From the NCBI RefSeq assembly GCF_024172185.1, contig NZ_JAMZEC010000001.1, positions 5,352,001-5,416,000 of the forward strand: 64,000 bases of DNA, written 5' to 3'. How positions within the stretch are numbered: the first letter of the stretch is position 1; each line of letters opens with the position of its first letter. This document shows, piece by piece, positions 7,550 to 16,423 of the stretch. Under the pieces are notes generated by a model, which worked only from the letters and a program-made list of their open reading frames with translations, had not been told where the DNA came from and made no database searches. This DNA is from Nonomuraea roseoviolacea subsp. carminata (GTDB taxonomy: Bacteria > Actinomycetota > Actinomycetes > Streptosporangiales > Streptosporangiaceae). A program made the position numbers and the translations under genes.

Positions 7550-9220
7550 GTGGAATCTATCGTCCTGGACGCCGACCGCAGGCTGCGCGGCCCCTACACG
7601 CTCGCCGCGGCACTGCTGGACCGCCTCGTCCCAGAAGCACTGGGCCGCGGGCCCGACCTCGTCGCCGCGCACGACATCGAGATCGGCGTCGCGGCGCCGC
7701 ACCTGAGCGTTCCCCGGCGCAGGCGCTCCCTCGCCGAGACGCTGCCGAGAGCGCAGCGCATCCTCATCCCCGGCCCCCGCCGCACGCTGCGGATCGCGAA
7801 CGGGCTGGCCGAGTTCGTCCGCGACCACCTGACCCGCACCCGGCCCCTCACCGTCACGGTCGACAACCTCGACGAGGCCGACCCCACCGACGCCGAGCTG
7901 GTCGAGGTGCTGCGCAGGCGGGTGGACCCCGGCCTGCTGCGGATCGTCCCCGGCCGGTCCGCGCCGTCCGGCGGCCCGCTCAGCGCCGACTTCGACCGCT
8001 TCCGCGACGAGGGCTTCCATCACGCCATGGCCGAGGCCGGCCTTGAGGCGCTGCGCGGCATGACGTACGAGGCCGACCCGGACCGCTGGCGGACCCTCGT
8101 GCAGCGCGTGGGCGGCTCGCTGGAGGCCATCGAACGCGAGGACGAGGCCCGCGCCCTGTACGACCGGGCCCGCCGCCTGACCGTCGACCCCAGGCACCGC
8201 GCCACGATCGCCTACGCCACCGCCATGCTGCTGGTGCGCCACCACGACCTCGCCCGGCGCGACCCCGAGGAGGCCCTGTCCTGGGCCAACGAGGCCGTCA
8301 CGATCACCTCGCTGCTGCCCGACGCCCGCGAGCGCGCCTTCCACCTGGGCTTCGACCTCAACGGCAAGGCCCTGGTCGAGGTGCGCAGGGGCAACCTCGA
8401 CAACGCTCTCGACCTGGTGCGCGAGGCCATCGACCTGGCCGAGGAGCACCTGGCCGGCACCCACCCGATCCACCGGCTCGTGCTGTACGCCAACCGCGCC
8501 CAGCTCCTGGCCGCCACCGGCCGCACCCAGGAGGCGCTGGCCGACTACGCGATCGCCATCGGCGCCGACCCCGGCTACCCCGACTACTACCTCGACCGCG
8601 GCACCCTGCTGCACAAGCTGGGCCGCCACGAGGACGCGCGGGCCGACTTCGAGGCCGCGATCCGCCTCAGCCCCCCGTTCCCCGAGGCGTACTACAACCG
8701 CGCGGAGGTCCGGTACACGACCGGCGACCTCGACGGCGCGCTCGCCGACCTCGACCACACGCTCGACCTCGACCCGCGCTTCGCCCCCGCGTACGTGAAC
8801 CGGGCGGGGCTGCTGGCCGCCGCCGGGGAGAACGCCGCGGCCCGGCGCGACGCCGAGCGCGGGCTCGCCCTCGACCCGCGCAGCCCCCACCTCAGGTGCG
8901 TGCTCGGCCAGGTGGAGGCGGCCGAGGGGCGCCGGTCGGAGGCCGTCGCCGCGTTCGACGCCGCCCTGGAGCTCGACCCGGACCTCGTGGCCGCCTGGGC
9001 CGGCCGGGCCGCCGTCGCCTACGACGAGGGCGACCACGCCGCCGCCCTGTCCGACCTCACGCGGGCGCTGAAGCTGGAGGAGACGGCCGAGCTGCTGTTC
9101 AACCGGCATCTGGTGCACAGCGCGGCGGGACGGCCGGACGAGGCGCGCCGCGACCTCCTGCGGGCCGCGCGGCTGGCCCCGGGAGACCCCGACATCCGGC
9201 GGGCGCTCGCGGAGGCGTGA
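7550..9220 (+). CDS. Tetratricopeptide-repeat protein, partner of the small peptide gene
   Basis: 556 residues, soluble, no signal peptide. The first ~150 residues (MESIVLDADRRLRGPYTLAA start) form a distinct domain that is not TPR; the remainder is a chain of TPR units, most regular from about residue 310 (YPDYYLDRGTLLHKLGRHED, then EAYYNRAEVRYTTGDLDGAL, PAYVNRAGLLAAAGE). GTG 7550 is preceded by AAGAAGG at 5 nt. TPR arrays bind peptides, as in the RRNPP regulators, so the peptide at 7399 is a plausible ligand. The MFS gene begins 4 nt after the stop, so the two are co-transcribed. The exact function is unknown. Confidence 0.85.
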   Translation: MESIVLDADRRLRGPYTLAAALLDRLVPEALGRGPDLVAAHDIEIGVAAPHLSVPRRRRSLAETLPRAQRILIPGPRRTLRIANGLAEFVRDHLTRTRPLTVTVDNLDEADPTDAELVEVLRRRVDPGLLRIVPGRSAPSGGPLSADFDRFRDEGFHHAMAEAGLEALRGMTYEADPDRWRTLVQRVGGSLEAIEREDEARALYDRARRLTVDPRHRATIAYATAMLLVRHHDLARRDPEEALSWANEAVTITSLLPDARERAFHLGFDLNGKALVEVRRGNLDNALDLVREAIDLAEEHLAGTHPIHRLVLYANRAQLLAATGRTQEALADYAIAIGADPGYPDYYLDRGTLLHKLGRHEDARADFEAAIRLSPPFPEAYYNRAEVRYTTGDLDGALADLDHTLDLDPRFAPAYVNRAGLLAAAGENAAARRDAERGLALDPRSPHLRCVLGQVEAAEGRRSEAVAAFDAALELDPDLVAAWAGRAAVAYDEGDHAAALSDLTRALKLEETAELLFNRHLVHSAAGRPDEARRDLLRAARLAPGDPDIRRALAEA

Positions 9221-9224
9221 GGCG

Positions 9225-10586
9225 GTGGGCCGGTCCTACTGGCTCCTGCTGACCGGGTTCCTGGCGTCCTCGCTGGGCACGTGGATCTACCGCCTGGCGC
9301 TGCCGCTCCTGGTCTACGACCTCACGGGGTCGCCGCTCGGGACCGGCCTGGTCTACGTGATGGAGTACGTGCCGTACCTGCTGCTGGGGATGGTCGGCGG
9401 GGTGCTGGCGGACCGGTACGACCGGCGGCGGCTGCTGGTGGTGGGCGACACGGCGTCCGCGGTGGTCACGCTGGTGCTCGCCGCGATGGTGGCCCTGGGC
9501 GTGGGGCGGCTGTGGCCGATCTACCTGGTGGCGCTGCTGCTGGCGGCGGTCGATCCGCTCTACCAGCCGGCGTTCCGGGCGCTGGTGCCGGCCCTGGTGC
9601 CGGCGGAGCGGCTGCCGCAGGCCAACGCGCGCGTCCACATCGGCGAGCACGCGGTGGGCATGGCGGGGCCGATGGCGGGCGGGGCGCTGGTGGTGGCGTT
9701 CGGCTACCACGTCGCGGTGTACGTGGACGCCGGGTCGTTCCTGCTGTCGGCGCTGCTGATCGCCCTCATCGGCGGGCGCTTCACCGCCACGGCCGCTCGC
9801 GACCGGCGGCGGCCCGAGGAGGGAGAGCCGGGACCGGTGACGGCGGGCGCGGGGGAGGGGCGGGCGCGATGGCCGACGGCGGCGGGTGCGGAGGAGGGGC
9901 GGGCGCGGTGGTCGATGGCGGCGGACCTGCGGGAGGGCCTGCGGTTCCTCTGGCGCGGCGACCGGGCCGTCCTCACGACCGCGATCATGTCGTCGGCCTG
10001 CAACTTCGGCGTGTGGCTGCTGCTGGCCGACCTCGTCTACTACCTCAGCTCCTACCACGGCTTCACGCCGGGCGAGATCGGCGTCGTCTACGCCTTCCAG
10101 GGGGCGGGCGCGGTGGCGGGGGCGCTGCTGGGCGGGTGGCTGGTCCGGGTGTGGCCGCCGGGACGGATCATGACCTGGTCGCTGGTGGCCGGGGGAGCGT
10201 CGATGCTGCTCATGACCGTCGCCCGGGGCCCGGTCCCGATCGGGCTGGCGTGGACGGGGCAGTTCGCGGCGGCGGGGACGATGATCGTGGCCACGGCGAC
10301 CGTACGGCAGCGCCTCATCCCCGACCACCTGCTCGGACGGGTCCTCGGCACGGCCCGGATGATCGCCTTCGCGTCCATCCCGCTGGCGGCGCTGGCGGCG
10401 GGGCTGTTCGAGGCGAGGGCGCGCGACGCGTACGCGATCATGGTGTTCGCCGGCCTGAGCTGGGCGGTCATCGCGGTCGCGGTGGCCCGCTCGCCCCTGC
10501 GGCGGCTGACCGTCGAGGACGTCAGGGCCGGGACAGCGGCCGGATCGGCACCACCATCGGAGTCCCCGCCACCGGATCGGCGATGA
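9225..10586 (+). CDS. MFS exporter (MFS_3/EntS-like)
   Basis: 453 residues with 12 predicted membrane segments and the loop 2-3 motif GGVLADRYDRRRLL. The first half (FLASSLGTWIYRLALPLLVYDLTGSPL) is typical of the MFS_3 group, which includes the enterobactin exporter EntS and macrolide exporters. Residues ~185-230, in the central loop, hold two copies of a GEGRARWPTAAGAEEGRARWS-like segment, probably a local duplication. The GTG start lies 4 nt after the TPR stop, within reach of GGAGGCGTGAGG. It may export the peptide product or a siderophore; the neighbouring iron importer is convergent, and the 3' ends overlap by 65 bp. Confidence 0.88.
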   Translation: MGRSYWLLLTGFLASSLGTWIYRLALPLLVYDLTGSPLGTGLVYVMEYVPYLLLGMVGGVLADRYDRRRLLVVGDTASAVVTLVLAAMVALGVGRLWPIYLVALLLAAVDPLYQPAFRALVPALVPAERLPQANARVHIGEHAVGMAGPMAGGALVVAFGYHVAVYVDAGSFLLSALLIALIGGRFTATAARDRRRPEEGEPGPVTAGAGEGRARWPTAAGAEEGRARWSMAADLREGLRFLWRGDRAVLTTAIMSSACNFGVWLLLADLVYYLSSYHGFTPGEIGVVYAFQGAGAVAGALLGGWLVRVWPPGRIMTWSLVAGGASMLLMTVARGPVPIGLAWTGQFAAAGTMIVATATVRQRLIPDHLLGRVLGTARMIAFASIPLAALAAGLFEARARDAYAIMVFAGLSWAVIAVAVARSPLRRLTVEDVRAGTAAGSAPPSESPPPDRR

Positions 10587-11310
10587 CCTTGGCGTCCAGC
10601 TCGAACACCTCGCGCATCAGCTCCTCGGTCAGCACCTCGTGCGGGCCGCCCGCGGCCACCACGCGGCCGCCGCGCATGGCCACCAGCCGGTCGGCGTAGC
10701 GGGCCGCCAGGTTGAGGTCGTGCAGGACCATGACGATGGTCCGCCCCGCCTCCTGGTGCAGGTTCCGTACGAGCTCCAGCACCTCCACCTGGTGGGCCAG
10801 GTCGAGGAACGTGGTGGGCTCGTCGAGCAGCAGCAGGTCGGTGCCCTGGGCGAGCGCCATCGAGATCCAGGCCCGCTGCCGCTGGCCGCCCGACAGCTCG
10901 TCCAGGGGGCGCTCGGCGAGGTCGGTCAGGCCGGTCAGCTCCAGGGCGAGGGCCACGGCGCTCTCGTCGTCGGACGACCACTGCCGGTACCACGTCTGGT
11001 GCGGGTGCCTGCCCCGCGCGACCAGGTCGGCCACGGTCAGCCCCTCGGGCGCGGTGGGCGCCTGCGGCAGCACGCCGAGCACCTTGGCCACCTCCCGCGT
11101 CGGCATGCCGTCGATGCGCCTGCCGTCGAGCAGCACCTCGCCGCCGCGCGGCTTGAGCAGCCGGCCGAGGGCGCGCAGCAGCGTGGACTTGCCGCACCCG
11201 TTGGGCCCGATGATCGTGGTCACCGTGCCGGCCTCGATCCCGAGGTCGAGCCCGTCGACGACGACCCGGTCGCCGTAGCCGAGCGTGACACCGGCGGCCT
11301 GGAGCCTCAT
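10522..11310 (-). CDS. Ferric-siderophore ABC transporter ATP-binding protein
   Basis: 262 residues, FecE/FepC type. Walker A GPNGCGKST, signature LSGGQRQRA, Walker B LLLLDEPTTFLD and the switch His in VLHDLNLAARYAD are all present. ATG 11310 overlaps the stop of the upstream permease (ATGA), showing translational coupling. It powers uptake by the two FecCD-type permeases encoded upstream. The 3' end overlaps the convergent MFS gene. Confidence 0.95.
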   Translation of the reverse strand: MRLQAAGVTLGYGDRVVVDGLDLGIEAGTVTTIIGPNGCGKSTLLRALGRLLKPRGGEVLLDGRRIDGMPTREVAKVLGVLPQAPTAPEGLTVADLVARGRHPHQTWYRQWSSDDESAVALALELTGLTDLAERPLDELSGGQRQRAWISMALAQGTDLLLLDEPTTFLDLAHQVEVLELVRNLHQEAGRTIVMVLHDLNLAARYADRLVAMRGGRVVAAGGPHEVLTEELMREVFELDAKVIADPVAGTPMVVPIRPLSRP

Positions 11311-12377
11311 TTGCGTGCCCTCCAGATGAGGTGGATCAGGTACGGCGCGCCGAGCACCGCGGTGACGACGCCCACGGGCAGCTCGATCGGGGAGAAGGCG
11401 GTGCGCGCGATCAGGTCGGCCCCGGTCGCGAGGACGGCGCCGGTGACGGCCGACGACAGCAGCGGCGGCTGGGCGCACCGCACCACCCGCAGCGCGATCT
11501 GCGGCGAGGCGAGGGCCACGAACGCGATCGGCCCGGCCGAGGCCGTCGCCACGGCCGCCAGCAGCACGGCGGCGAGCAGCATGAGCGCGCGCGCCGGGTT
11601 GACCCGGACGCCGAGGGCGGTGACGGTGTCGTCGCCGTAGCGCAGCGCGTCGAGCGAGCGGGTGCCGATCAGGGTCAGCGGGACGAGCACGGCCAGGGCC
11701 AGCCCGACCGGCACGACGTGCTCCCAGCCGCGGCCGTTGAGCGATCCGCTGATCCACACCATGGCGCGGCCGGTGTCGTTGACGTCGCCGACGGTCAGCA
11801 GCCAGTACTTCACGTTCGTGAACACGGCCGCCACGCCGATGCCCACCAGCACCAGCCGGTAGCCGTCGAGGCCGCGCCGCCAGGCCAGCGCGTACACGAT
11901 GGCGGCCCCGGCCAGGCCGCCGAGCAGCGCGAGCGCCGGGATGCCGAGGGCGGAGAACAGGCCGCTGACGCCGCCGTACGCGCTGCCGCTCATGACGACC
12001 CCGGCCACCACGGTCACGGAGGCGCCGGTGGTGACGCCGAGGATCTCGGGGCTGGCCAGCGGGTTGCGGGCGATGGACTGGATGATCGCGCCCGACAGGG
12101 CGAGCGCGGCGCCGACGAGCGCGCCGGTCAGGGCGCGCGGCAGCCGCAGCTCCATCACCACGAAGTGCTCGGGCACGGACGGGTCGAACGTGGCGCGCAC
12201 GACGTCCGCCAGACCGAGGGGCAGGTCGCCGAGGCGCATGTTCAGGGCCATGAGCAGGGCGAGCGCCAGCAGGCCGCCCACGGTGACGGCGACGCCGCGC
12301 GGGCGCACCCGCCAGGACAGCCCCGCCGCGCGCAGCGGGACCGACGCCCTGGTCCGCGTCCTGGTGGTCGTCGTCAC
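11307..12377 (-). CDS. Ferric-siderophore ABC transporter permease 2 (FecCD family)
   Basis: 356 residues with about ten membrane segments. Family landmarks: LRLPRALTGALVGAALALSG, QSIARNPLASPEILGVTTGA, and late AGPIAFVALASPQIALRVV. The GTG start at 12377 overlaps the TGA of permease 1 (GTGA), so it is the second gene of the operon. It pairs with permease 1 as a heterodimer, like FepD/FepG. Confidence 0.93.
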   Translation of the reverse strand: MTTTTRTRTRASVPLRAAGLSWRVRPRGVAVTVGGLLALALLMALNMRLGDLPLGLADVVRATFDPSVPEHFVVMELRLPRALTGALVGAALALSGAIIQSIARNPLASPEILGVTTGASVTVVAGVVMSGSAYGGVSGLFSALGIPALALLGGLAGAAIVYALAWRRGLDGYRLVLVGIGVAAVFTNVKYWLLTVGDVNDTGRAMVWISGSLNGRGWEHVVPVGLALAVLVPLTLIGTRSLDALRYGDDTVTALGVRVNPARALMLLAAVLLAAVATASAGPIAFVALASPQIALRVVRCAQPPLLSSAVTGAVLATGADLIARTAFSPIELPVGVVTAVLGAPYLIHLIWRARK

Positions 12378-13408
12378 AGCCGCACCGGCTTCCTGCGGCG
12401 GACGAGCGCCACGAAGAACGGGGCGCCGATCAGTGCCAGCACCACGCCGACCTCCAGCTCGCCGGGAGGGGCGACGACGCGGCCGATCACGTCGGCGACC
12501 AGCAGCAGGGCCGCGCCGATCAGCCCGGAGTACGGCAGCAGCCAGCGGTGGTCGGTGCCGGACAGCGGGCGGGCCAGGTGCGGCACCACGAGCCCGACGA
12601 ACGCGAGCGACCCGCAGGAGGCCACGGCCGCCCCGGTGAGCAGCGTGACGGCGGTGACGCCGACGCCCCGGGTGAGGGCGATGTTCTGGCCGAGGCCGCG
12701 GGCGACGTCCTCGCCGAGGGAGAGGGCGTTCAGACCGGGCGCGTTGACCAGCGCCAGCACCAGCCCCACCACGATGAAGGGCAGCACCTGCCAGACCACG
12801 TCGGGGCCCCGGCCGGCGACGGAGCCGGACTGCCAGAATCGGAAGACGTCCATGGCCTGCTCGTCCAGCAGCACGATCGCGGAGGTCAGGGCGTACAGGA
12901 AGGCGCTGACGGCGGTGCCGGCCAGCGCGAGCGTGACCGGCGTGGGGCCGCCCCGTCCGCCGACCATGCCGAGCGTGAAGACGCACACGCTGGCGACCAG
13001 CGCGCCGGCCAGGCCGAACCAGATGTAGGCGAGCAGGCTCTGCGCGCCGAGCAGGATGATCGAGGCGACCATCGCGAACGCGGCGCCCTGGGTGACGCCG
13101 AGCAGGCCCGGGTCGGCGAGCGGGTTGCGGGTGTGGCCCTGCATGAGCGCCCCGGCCACGCCGAGCGCGATCCCGGCCAGCACGCCGAGGGCGGTCCTGG
13201 GCACGCGCAGCGAGCGGATGACGATGTCGTTCTCGGTGCCGGTGGGCGCGGTGAGCGCCGACCACGCGTCGGCGAGGGGCACGGGCTTGGCGCCGATCGT
13301 GACGCTCAGCACCACCGCGGCGCACACGGCCGCGAGCAGGGCGGCGAGCACGAGGCCGCGGCGCCGGCGGATGCCGTGGAGGCGCGGCGCGACGGCGGTT
13401 GCGCTCAC
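12374..13408 (-). CDS. Ferric-siderophore ABC transporter permease 1 (FecCD family)
   Basis: 344 residues. Landmarks: SLRVPRTALGVLAGIALGVAG, MQGHTRNPLADPGLLGVTQG and SLAFVGLVVPHLAR. GTG 13408 is preceded by GGAAGGGG. First gene of the minus-strand import operon; an iron box at 13454-13472 lies 46 bp upstream and is shared with the divergent binding-protein gene, so both arms should be repressed by iron-loaded DmdR/IdeR. Confidence 0.93.
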   Translation of the reverse strand: MSATAVAPRLHGIRRRRGLVLAALLAAVCAAVVLSVTIGAKPVPLADAWSALTAPTGTENDIVIRSLRVPRTALGVLAGIALGVAGALMQGHTRNPLADPGLLGVTQGAAFAMVASIILLGAQSLLAYIWFGLAGALVASVCVFTLGMVGGRGGPTPVTLALAGTAVSAFLYALTSAIVLLDEQAMDVFRFWQSGSVAGRGPDVVWQVLPFIVVGLVLALVNAPGLNALSLGEDVARGLGQNIALTRGVGVTAVTLLTGAAVASCGSLAFVGLVVPHLARPLSGTDHRWLLPYSGLIGAALLLVADVIGRVVAPPGELEVGVVLALIGAPFFVALVRRRKPVRL

Positions 13409-13453
13409 GTGGTCCCCTTCCGGCAGTTGCCCGTCCCGCTGAAGTATGCCAGC

Positions 13454-13472
13454 TTAGGCAGGGCTAACCTAA
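13454..13472. promoter_or_regulatory. Iron box (DmdR/IdeR operator)
   Basis: TTAGGCAGGGCTAACCTAA matches the 19-bp consensus TTAGGTTAGGCTAACCTAA at 16 positions. It sits between the divergent permease and binding-protein genes. The next 19 bp (13474-13492) match at only about 12 positions and may be a weak second site. Confidence 0.88.
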
Positions 13473-13511
13473 ATAAGGGTTGCCTAACTTTTTGCCGGAG
13501 AAGGGGTTTCG

Positions 13512-14504
13512 ATGAGACGGTTGCGCGCTGTGGTGGCCGCGATGCTGGTGGCGGGTCTCGCCGCCGCCTGTGGTTCGGGCGGCACGGGGTCCACGAGCGC
13601 CGGCTCCCCGGCGACGAGCCAGGCCGGCAAGCCGTTCCGCACCGTCAAGCACGCCATGGGCGAGACGGCGATCCCCGCACAGCCCAAGCGGGTCGTGGCC
13701 CTCGACCAGAGCTTCGTGGACGCGGTCCTGACGCTGGAGACCCCGGTCGTCGGCTACACCACCTACCGCTCCATCGAGACCAAGCTGCCCGACTACCTCG
13801 GCGCGGTCGCCGGCCGGTACGGCAAGGAGGCCGTCCCGGTCGGGACGCTGGAGCAGCCCAGCCTGGAGAAGATCATGGCGCTCAAGCCGGACCTCATCGT
13901 CTCCGCCAAGGTGCGCCACGCGGCCCTCTACGACAAGCTCTCCAAGATCGCGCCGACCGTTTTCAGCGAGACCACCGGGGCCATCTGGAAGGACAACGTC
14001 CGGCTCATGGGCCAGGCGCTCGGCAAGGAGGAGCTCGCCGAGACCAGGGTCAAGGAGTACGAGGCCCGCGCCGCGAAGATCGGTGAGGAGATCAAGGCCA
14101 AGGAGGGCGGGAAGCTGCCCACCGTCTCGATCGTCCGCTTCGCCGGCGAGCCGACGGCCCGCCTGTACGTCGAGAAGTCGTACTCGGGCATCGTCCTGAA
14201 GGACGTCGGCTTCCCGCGACCGCAGGGCCAGCCCACGGTCACCGACTCGATCGTGGTGAACGTCAGCCAGGAGCGCATCGCCGACCTCGACGCCGAGCAC
14301 ATCTTCGTGGCCACCTACGGCGATCCCGAGGCGGCGAAGTACAAGGACAAGTTCGTCGCCAACCCGCTGTGGGGCAGGCTCAAGGGCGCCAAGCACGAGG
14401 TCGCCGACCAGACGTGGATGACGGCGGTCGGCATCCAGGGCGCGCACGCGATGCTGGACGACCTGGCCGGGTTCTTCTCCGTCGATCCGGCCAGGTCCGC
14501 CTAG
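13512..14504 (+). CDS. Ferric-siderophore-binding lipoprotein
   Basis: 330 residues. Lipoprotein signal MRRLRAVVAAMLVAGLAAAC with lipobox LAAAC (Cys20), a Gly/Ser-rich linker, then a class III periplasmic-binding-protein fold: IPAQPKRVVALDQSFVDAVL, LKPDLIVSAKVRHA, a long connecting helix and C-lobe SIVRFAGEPTARLYVE. Of FepB/FecB/DesE type. SD GGAGAAGGGG precedes the ATG. It is divergent from the permease-ATPase operon across an iron box. The siderophore is not predictable; a hydroxamate or catecholate is possible. Confidence 0.93.
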   Translation: MRRLRAVVAAMLVAGLAAACGSGGTGSTSAGSPATSQAGKPFRTVKHAMGETAIPAQPKRVVALDQSFVDAVLTLETPVVGYTTYRSIETKLPDYLGAVAGRYGKEAVPVGTLEQPSLEKIMALKPDLIVSAKVRHAALYDKLSKIAPTVFSETTGAIWKDNVRLMGQALGKEELAETRVKEYEARAAKIGEEIKAKEGGKLPTVSIVRFAGEPTARLYVEKSYSGIVLKDVGFPRPQGQPTVTDSIVVNVSQERIADLDAEHIFVATYGDPEAAKYKDKFVANPLWGRLKGAKHEVADQTWMTAVGIQGAHAMLDDLAGFFSVDPARSA

Positions 14505-14516
14505 GCGGCCTGCGCC

Positions 14517-15596
14517 TCAGCTCGCCAGGAAGGCGCGCAGGTCGTCCAGGTGGGGGTGGATGTCCAGCCCCTGGGCGGCCAGCCAGGCCGGCTCGCAGTA
14601 CGTGCCCCGGTAGCGCTCGCCGCCGTCGCAGATGAGGGTCACGATGCTGCCCCGCTCGCCGGCGGCGCGCATCTCCCGGATCAGCTCGACGCAGGCGGCC
14701 ACGTTGGTGCCGGTCGAGCCGCCGACGTCGCGGCCGGTCACCTCGCGCACCCAGTGCATGGCCGCGATCGAGCGGGCGTCCGGCACGGCCAGCATGCGGT
14801 CGATCACCGACGGCTGGAACGACGGCTCCACCCGGGGCCGGCCGATGCCCTCGATCCGCGAGCCCTTCGCGGTGACCGTGACGTCGCCCGACACCCAGGA
14901 CGGGTAGAAGGCCGAGCCCTCCGGGTCGGCCACGGCCAGGCGGGAGGAGTGGCGCCGGTAGCGGATGTAGCGGCCGATCGTGGACGACGTGCCGCCGGTG
15001 CCGGCGCCGACGACGATCCAGGCGGGCACCGGGTGCGGCTCCATCGCCATCTGGGCGAAGATCGACTCGGCGATGTTGTTGTTGCCGCGCCAGTCCGTGG
15101 CCCGCTCGGCGTAGGTGAACTGGTCCATGAAGTGGCCGCCGGTCTCGGCGGCCAGGCGGCGCGACTCGTCGTAGATGGTCGTGGGATCGTCGACGAGGTG
15201 GCACTTGCCGCCGTGGAACTCGATGAGGTGACACTTCTCCGGCGAGGTCGAGGCCGGCATCACCGCGATGAACGGCAGGCCGAGCAGCCGGGCGAAGTAC
15301 GCCTCGCTCACCGCGGTCGATCCGCTGGACGCCTCGACGATGGTCGTGTCGGGACCGATCCAGCCGTTGGCCAGGCCGTACAGGAAGAGCGAGCGGGCCA
15401 GGCGGTGCTTGAGTGAACCGGTGGGGTGCACCGACTCGTCTTTCAAGTAGAGGTTTACCCCCCACTGCGGGGGCAGCGGAAAGACATGAAGGTGCGTGTC
15501 ACAACTCCGGTTGGCGTCGGCTTCCACCGTACGGATGGCCTCGGCCACCCAGTGGCGCGTCCTCGTGTCGTGACGATCCACAAAATCCATGTGCAT
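14517..15596 (-). CDS. PLP-dependent cysteine desulfhydrase, Cds1-like
   Basis: 359 residues, fold type II PLP enzyme of the cysteine-synthase superfamily. The PLP lysine is Lys63 in GSLKHRLARS; EASSGSTAVS is the substrate loop and VVGAGTGGTSS binds the phosphate. The N-terminus WVAEAIRTVEADANRSCDTHL and the WGVNLYLKDESVHPTG stretch resemble the Cds1 group (M. tuberculosis Rv3684), which degrades L-cysteine to H2S, ammonia and pyruvate, rather than CysK/CysM. ATG 15596 or 15590 could start it. It is divergent from a thiol-stress-type sigma factor, which fits a role in cysteine and redox balance. Confidence 0.82.
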   Translation of the reverse strand: MHMDFVDRHDTRTRHWVAEAIRTVEADANRSCDTHLHVFPLPPQWGVNLYLKDESVHPTGSLKHRLARSLFLYGLANGWIGPDTTIVEASSGSTAVSEAYFARLLGLPFIAVMPASTSPEKCHLIEFHGGKCHLVDDPTTIYDESRRLAAETGGHFMDQFTYAERATDWRGNNNIAESIFAQMAMEPHPVPAWIVVGAGTGGTSSTIGRYIRYRRHSSRLAVADPEGSAFYPSWVSGDVTVTAKGSRIEGIGRPRVEPSFQPSVIDRMLAVPDARSIAAMHWVREVTGRDVGGSTGTNVAACVELIREMRAAGERGSIVTLICDGGERYRGTYCEPAWLAAQGLDIHPHLDDLRAFLAS

Positions 15597-15822
15597 ACGC
15601 TATCTCATGTGACTCTGGCCACTTTTTCCGCAGAAATGGGTGGATAGTGTTATGGTACTGAGACAAGTCCAGCCGTGGACGTGATAACGCACGCCGCGAG
15701 CAGATGGACTTCTCACCTCTCTGACCAGGCGTAACCGTTAACGCGGCCCTTACGTGGGTGTTGACACCATGGTTTTGCTGCGGGCCGACCTGTGCCGAGA
15801 TGGGATAGCGCAAGGGGGAAAC

Positions 15823-16419
15823 TTGATCACTATGACCGAAGAGCAGCGTCAGGACTGGTTCGAGCGCGATGTCGTGCCCGTGACGTCGCAGCTGTTCGCC
15901 TCCGCCATGCGACTGACCCGTAACACGGCCGACGCCGAGGACCTCGTGCAGGAGACGGTGGCCAAGGCGTACACGTCCTACCACCAGTTCCGCGAGGGCA
16001 CCAACCTCAAGGCGTGGCTGCACCGCATCCTCACCAACAACTTCATCAACGACTACCGCAAGCGGCAGCGCTCGCCCAAGCTGTCGGCCGCCGAGGAGAT
16101 CGAGGACTGGCAGCTGCACGCCGCCGAGTCGCACTCCTCGACCGGGCTGAAGTCGGCCGAGACCGAGGCGCTGGAGCGGCTGCCCGACAACGTCGTGATG
16201 AACGCGCTGCGCTCCCTGCCCGAGGACTTCCGCGTGGCCGTGTACCTGGCCGACGTCGAGGGGTTCGCGTACAAGGAGATCGCCGAGCGGATGGGCACCC
16301 CCATCGGCACCGTGATGTCCCGCCTCCACCGGGGCCGCCGCCAGCTCCGGACCATGCTGGAGCCGTACGCCGTGGAAGAGGGCGCCTTCCGTCCTCCGGC
16401 CCAGCGCACGGCGGCCTGA
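15823..16419 (+). CDS. ECF RNA polymerase sigma factor, SigR/SigH type
   Basis: 198 residues from TTG 15823; ATG 15832 would give a product three residues shorter. GGGGG at 15814-15818 fits the TTG better (5 nt against 14 nt). Region 2 is SAMRLTRNTADAEDLVQETVAKA through GTNLKAWLHRILTNNFINDY, and region 4 is ALRSLPEDFRVAVYLADVEG through MGTPIGTVMSRLHRGRRQL. The GTNLKAWLHRILTN core is characteristic of ECF12 (SigR of Streptomyces, SigH of mycobacteria), which drives the disulfide-stress response. Family members are normally followed by the zinc anti-sigma gene rsrA; here the next gene is convergent and different. Upstream, 15661-15822 holds no gene. Confidence 0.9.
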   Translation: MITMTEEQRQDWFERDVVPVTSQLFASAMRLTRNTADAEDLVQETVAKAYTSYHQFREGTNLKAWLHRILTNNFINDYRKRQRSPKLSAAEEIEDWQLHAAESHSSTGLKSAETEALERLPDNVVMNALRSLPEDFRVAVYLADVEGFAYKEIAERMGTPIGTVMSRLHRGRRQLRTMLEPYAVEEGAFRPPAQRTAA

Positions 16420-16423
16420 TCCC

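Noticed and set aside
13474..13492. Second full iron box
   Set aside because: Only about 12 of 19 consensus positions match; kept as a remark with the first box.
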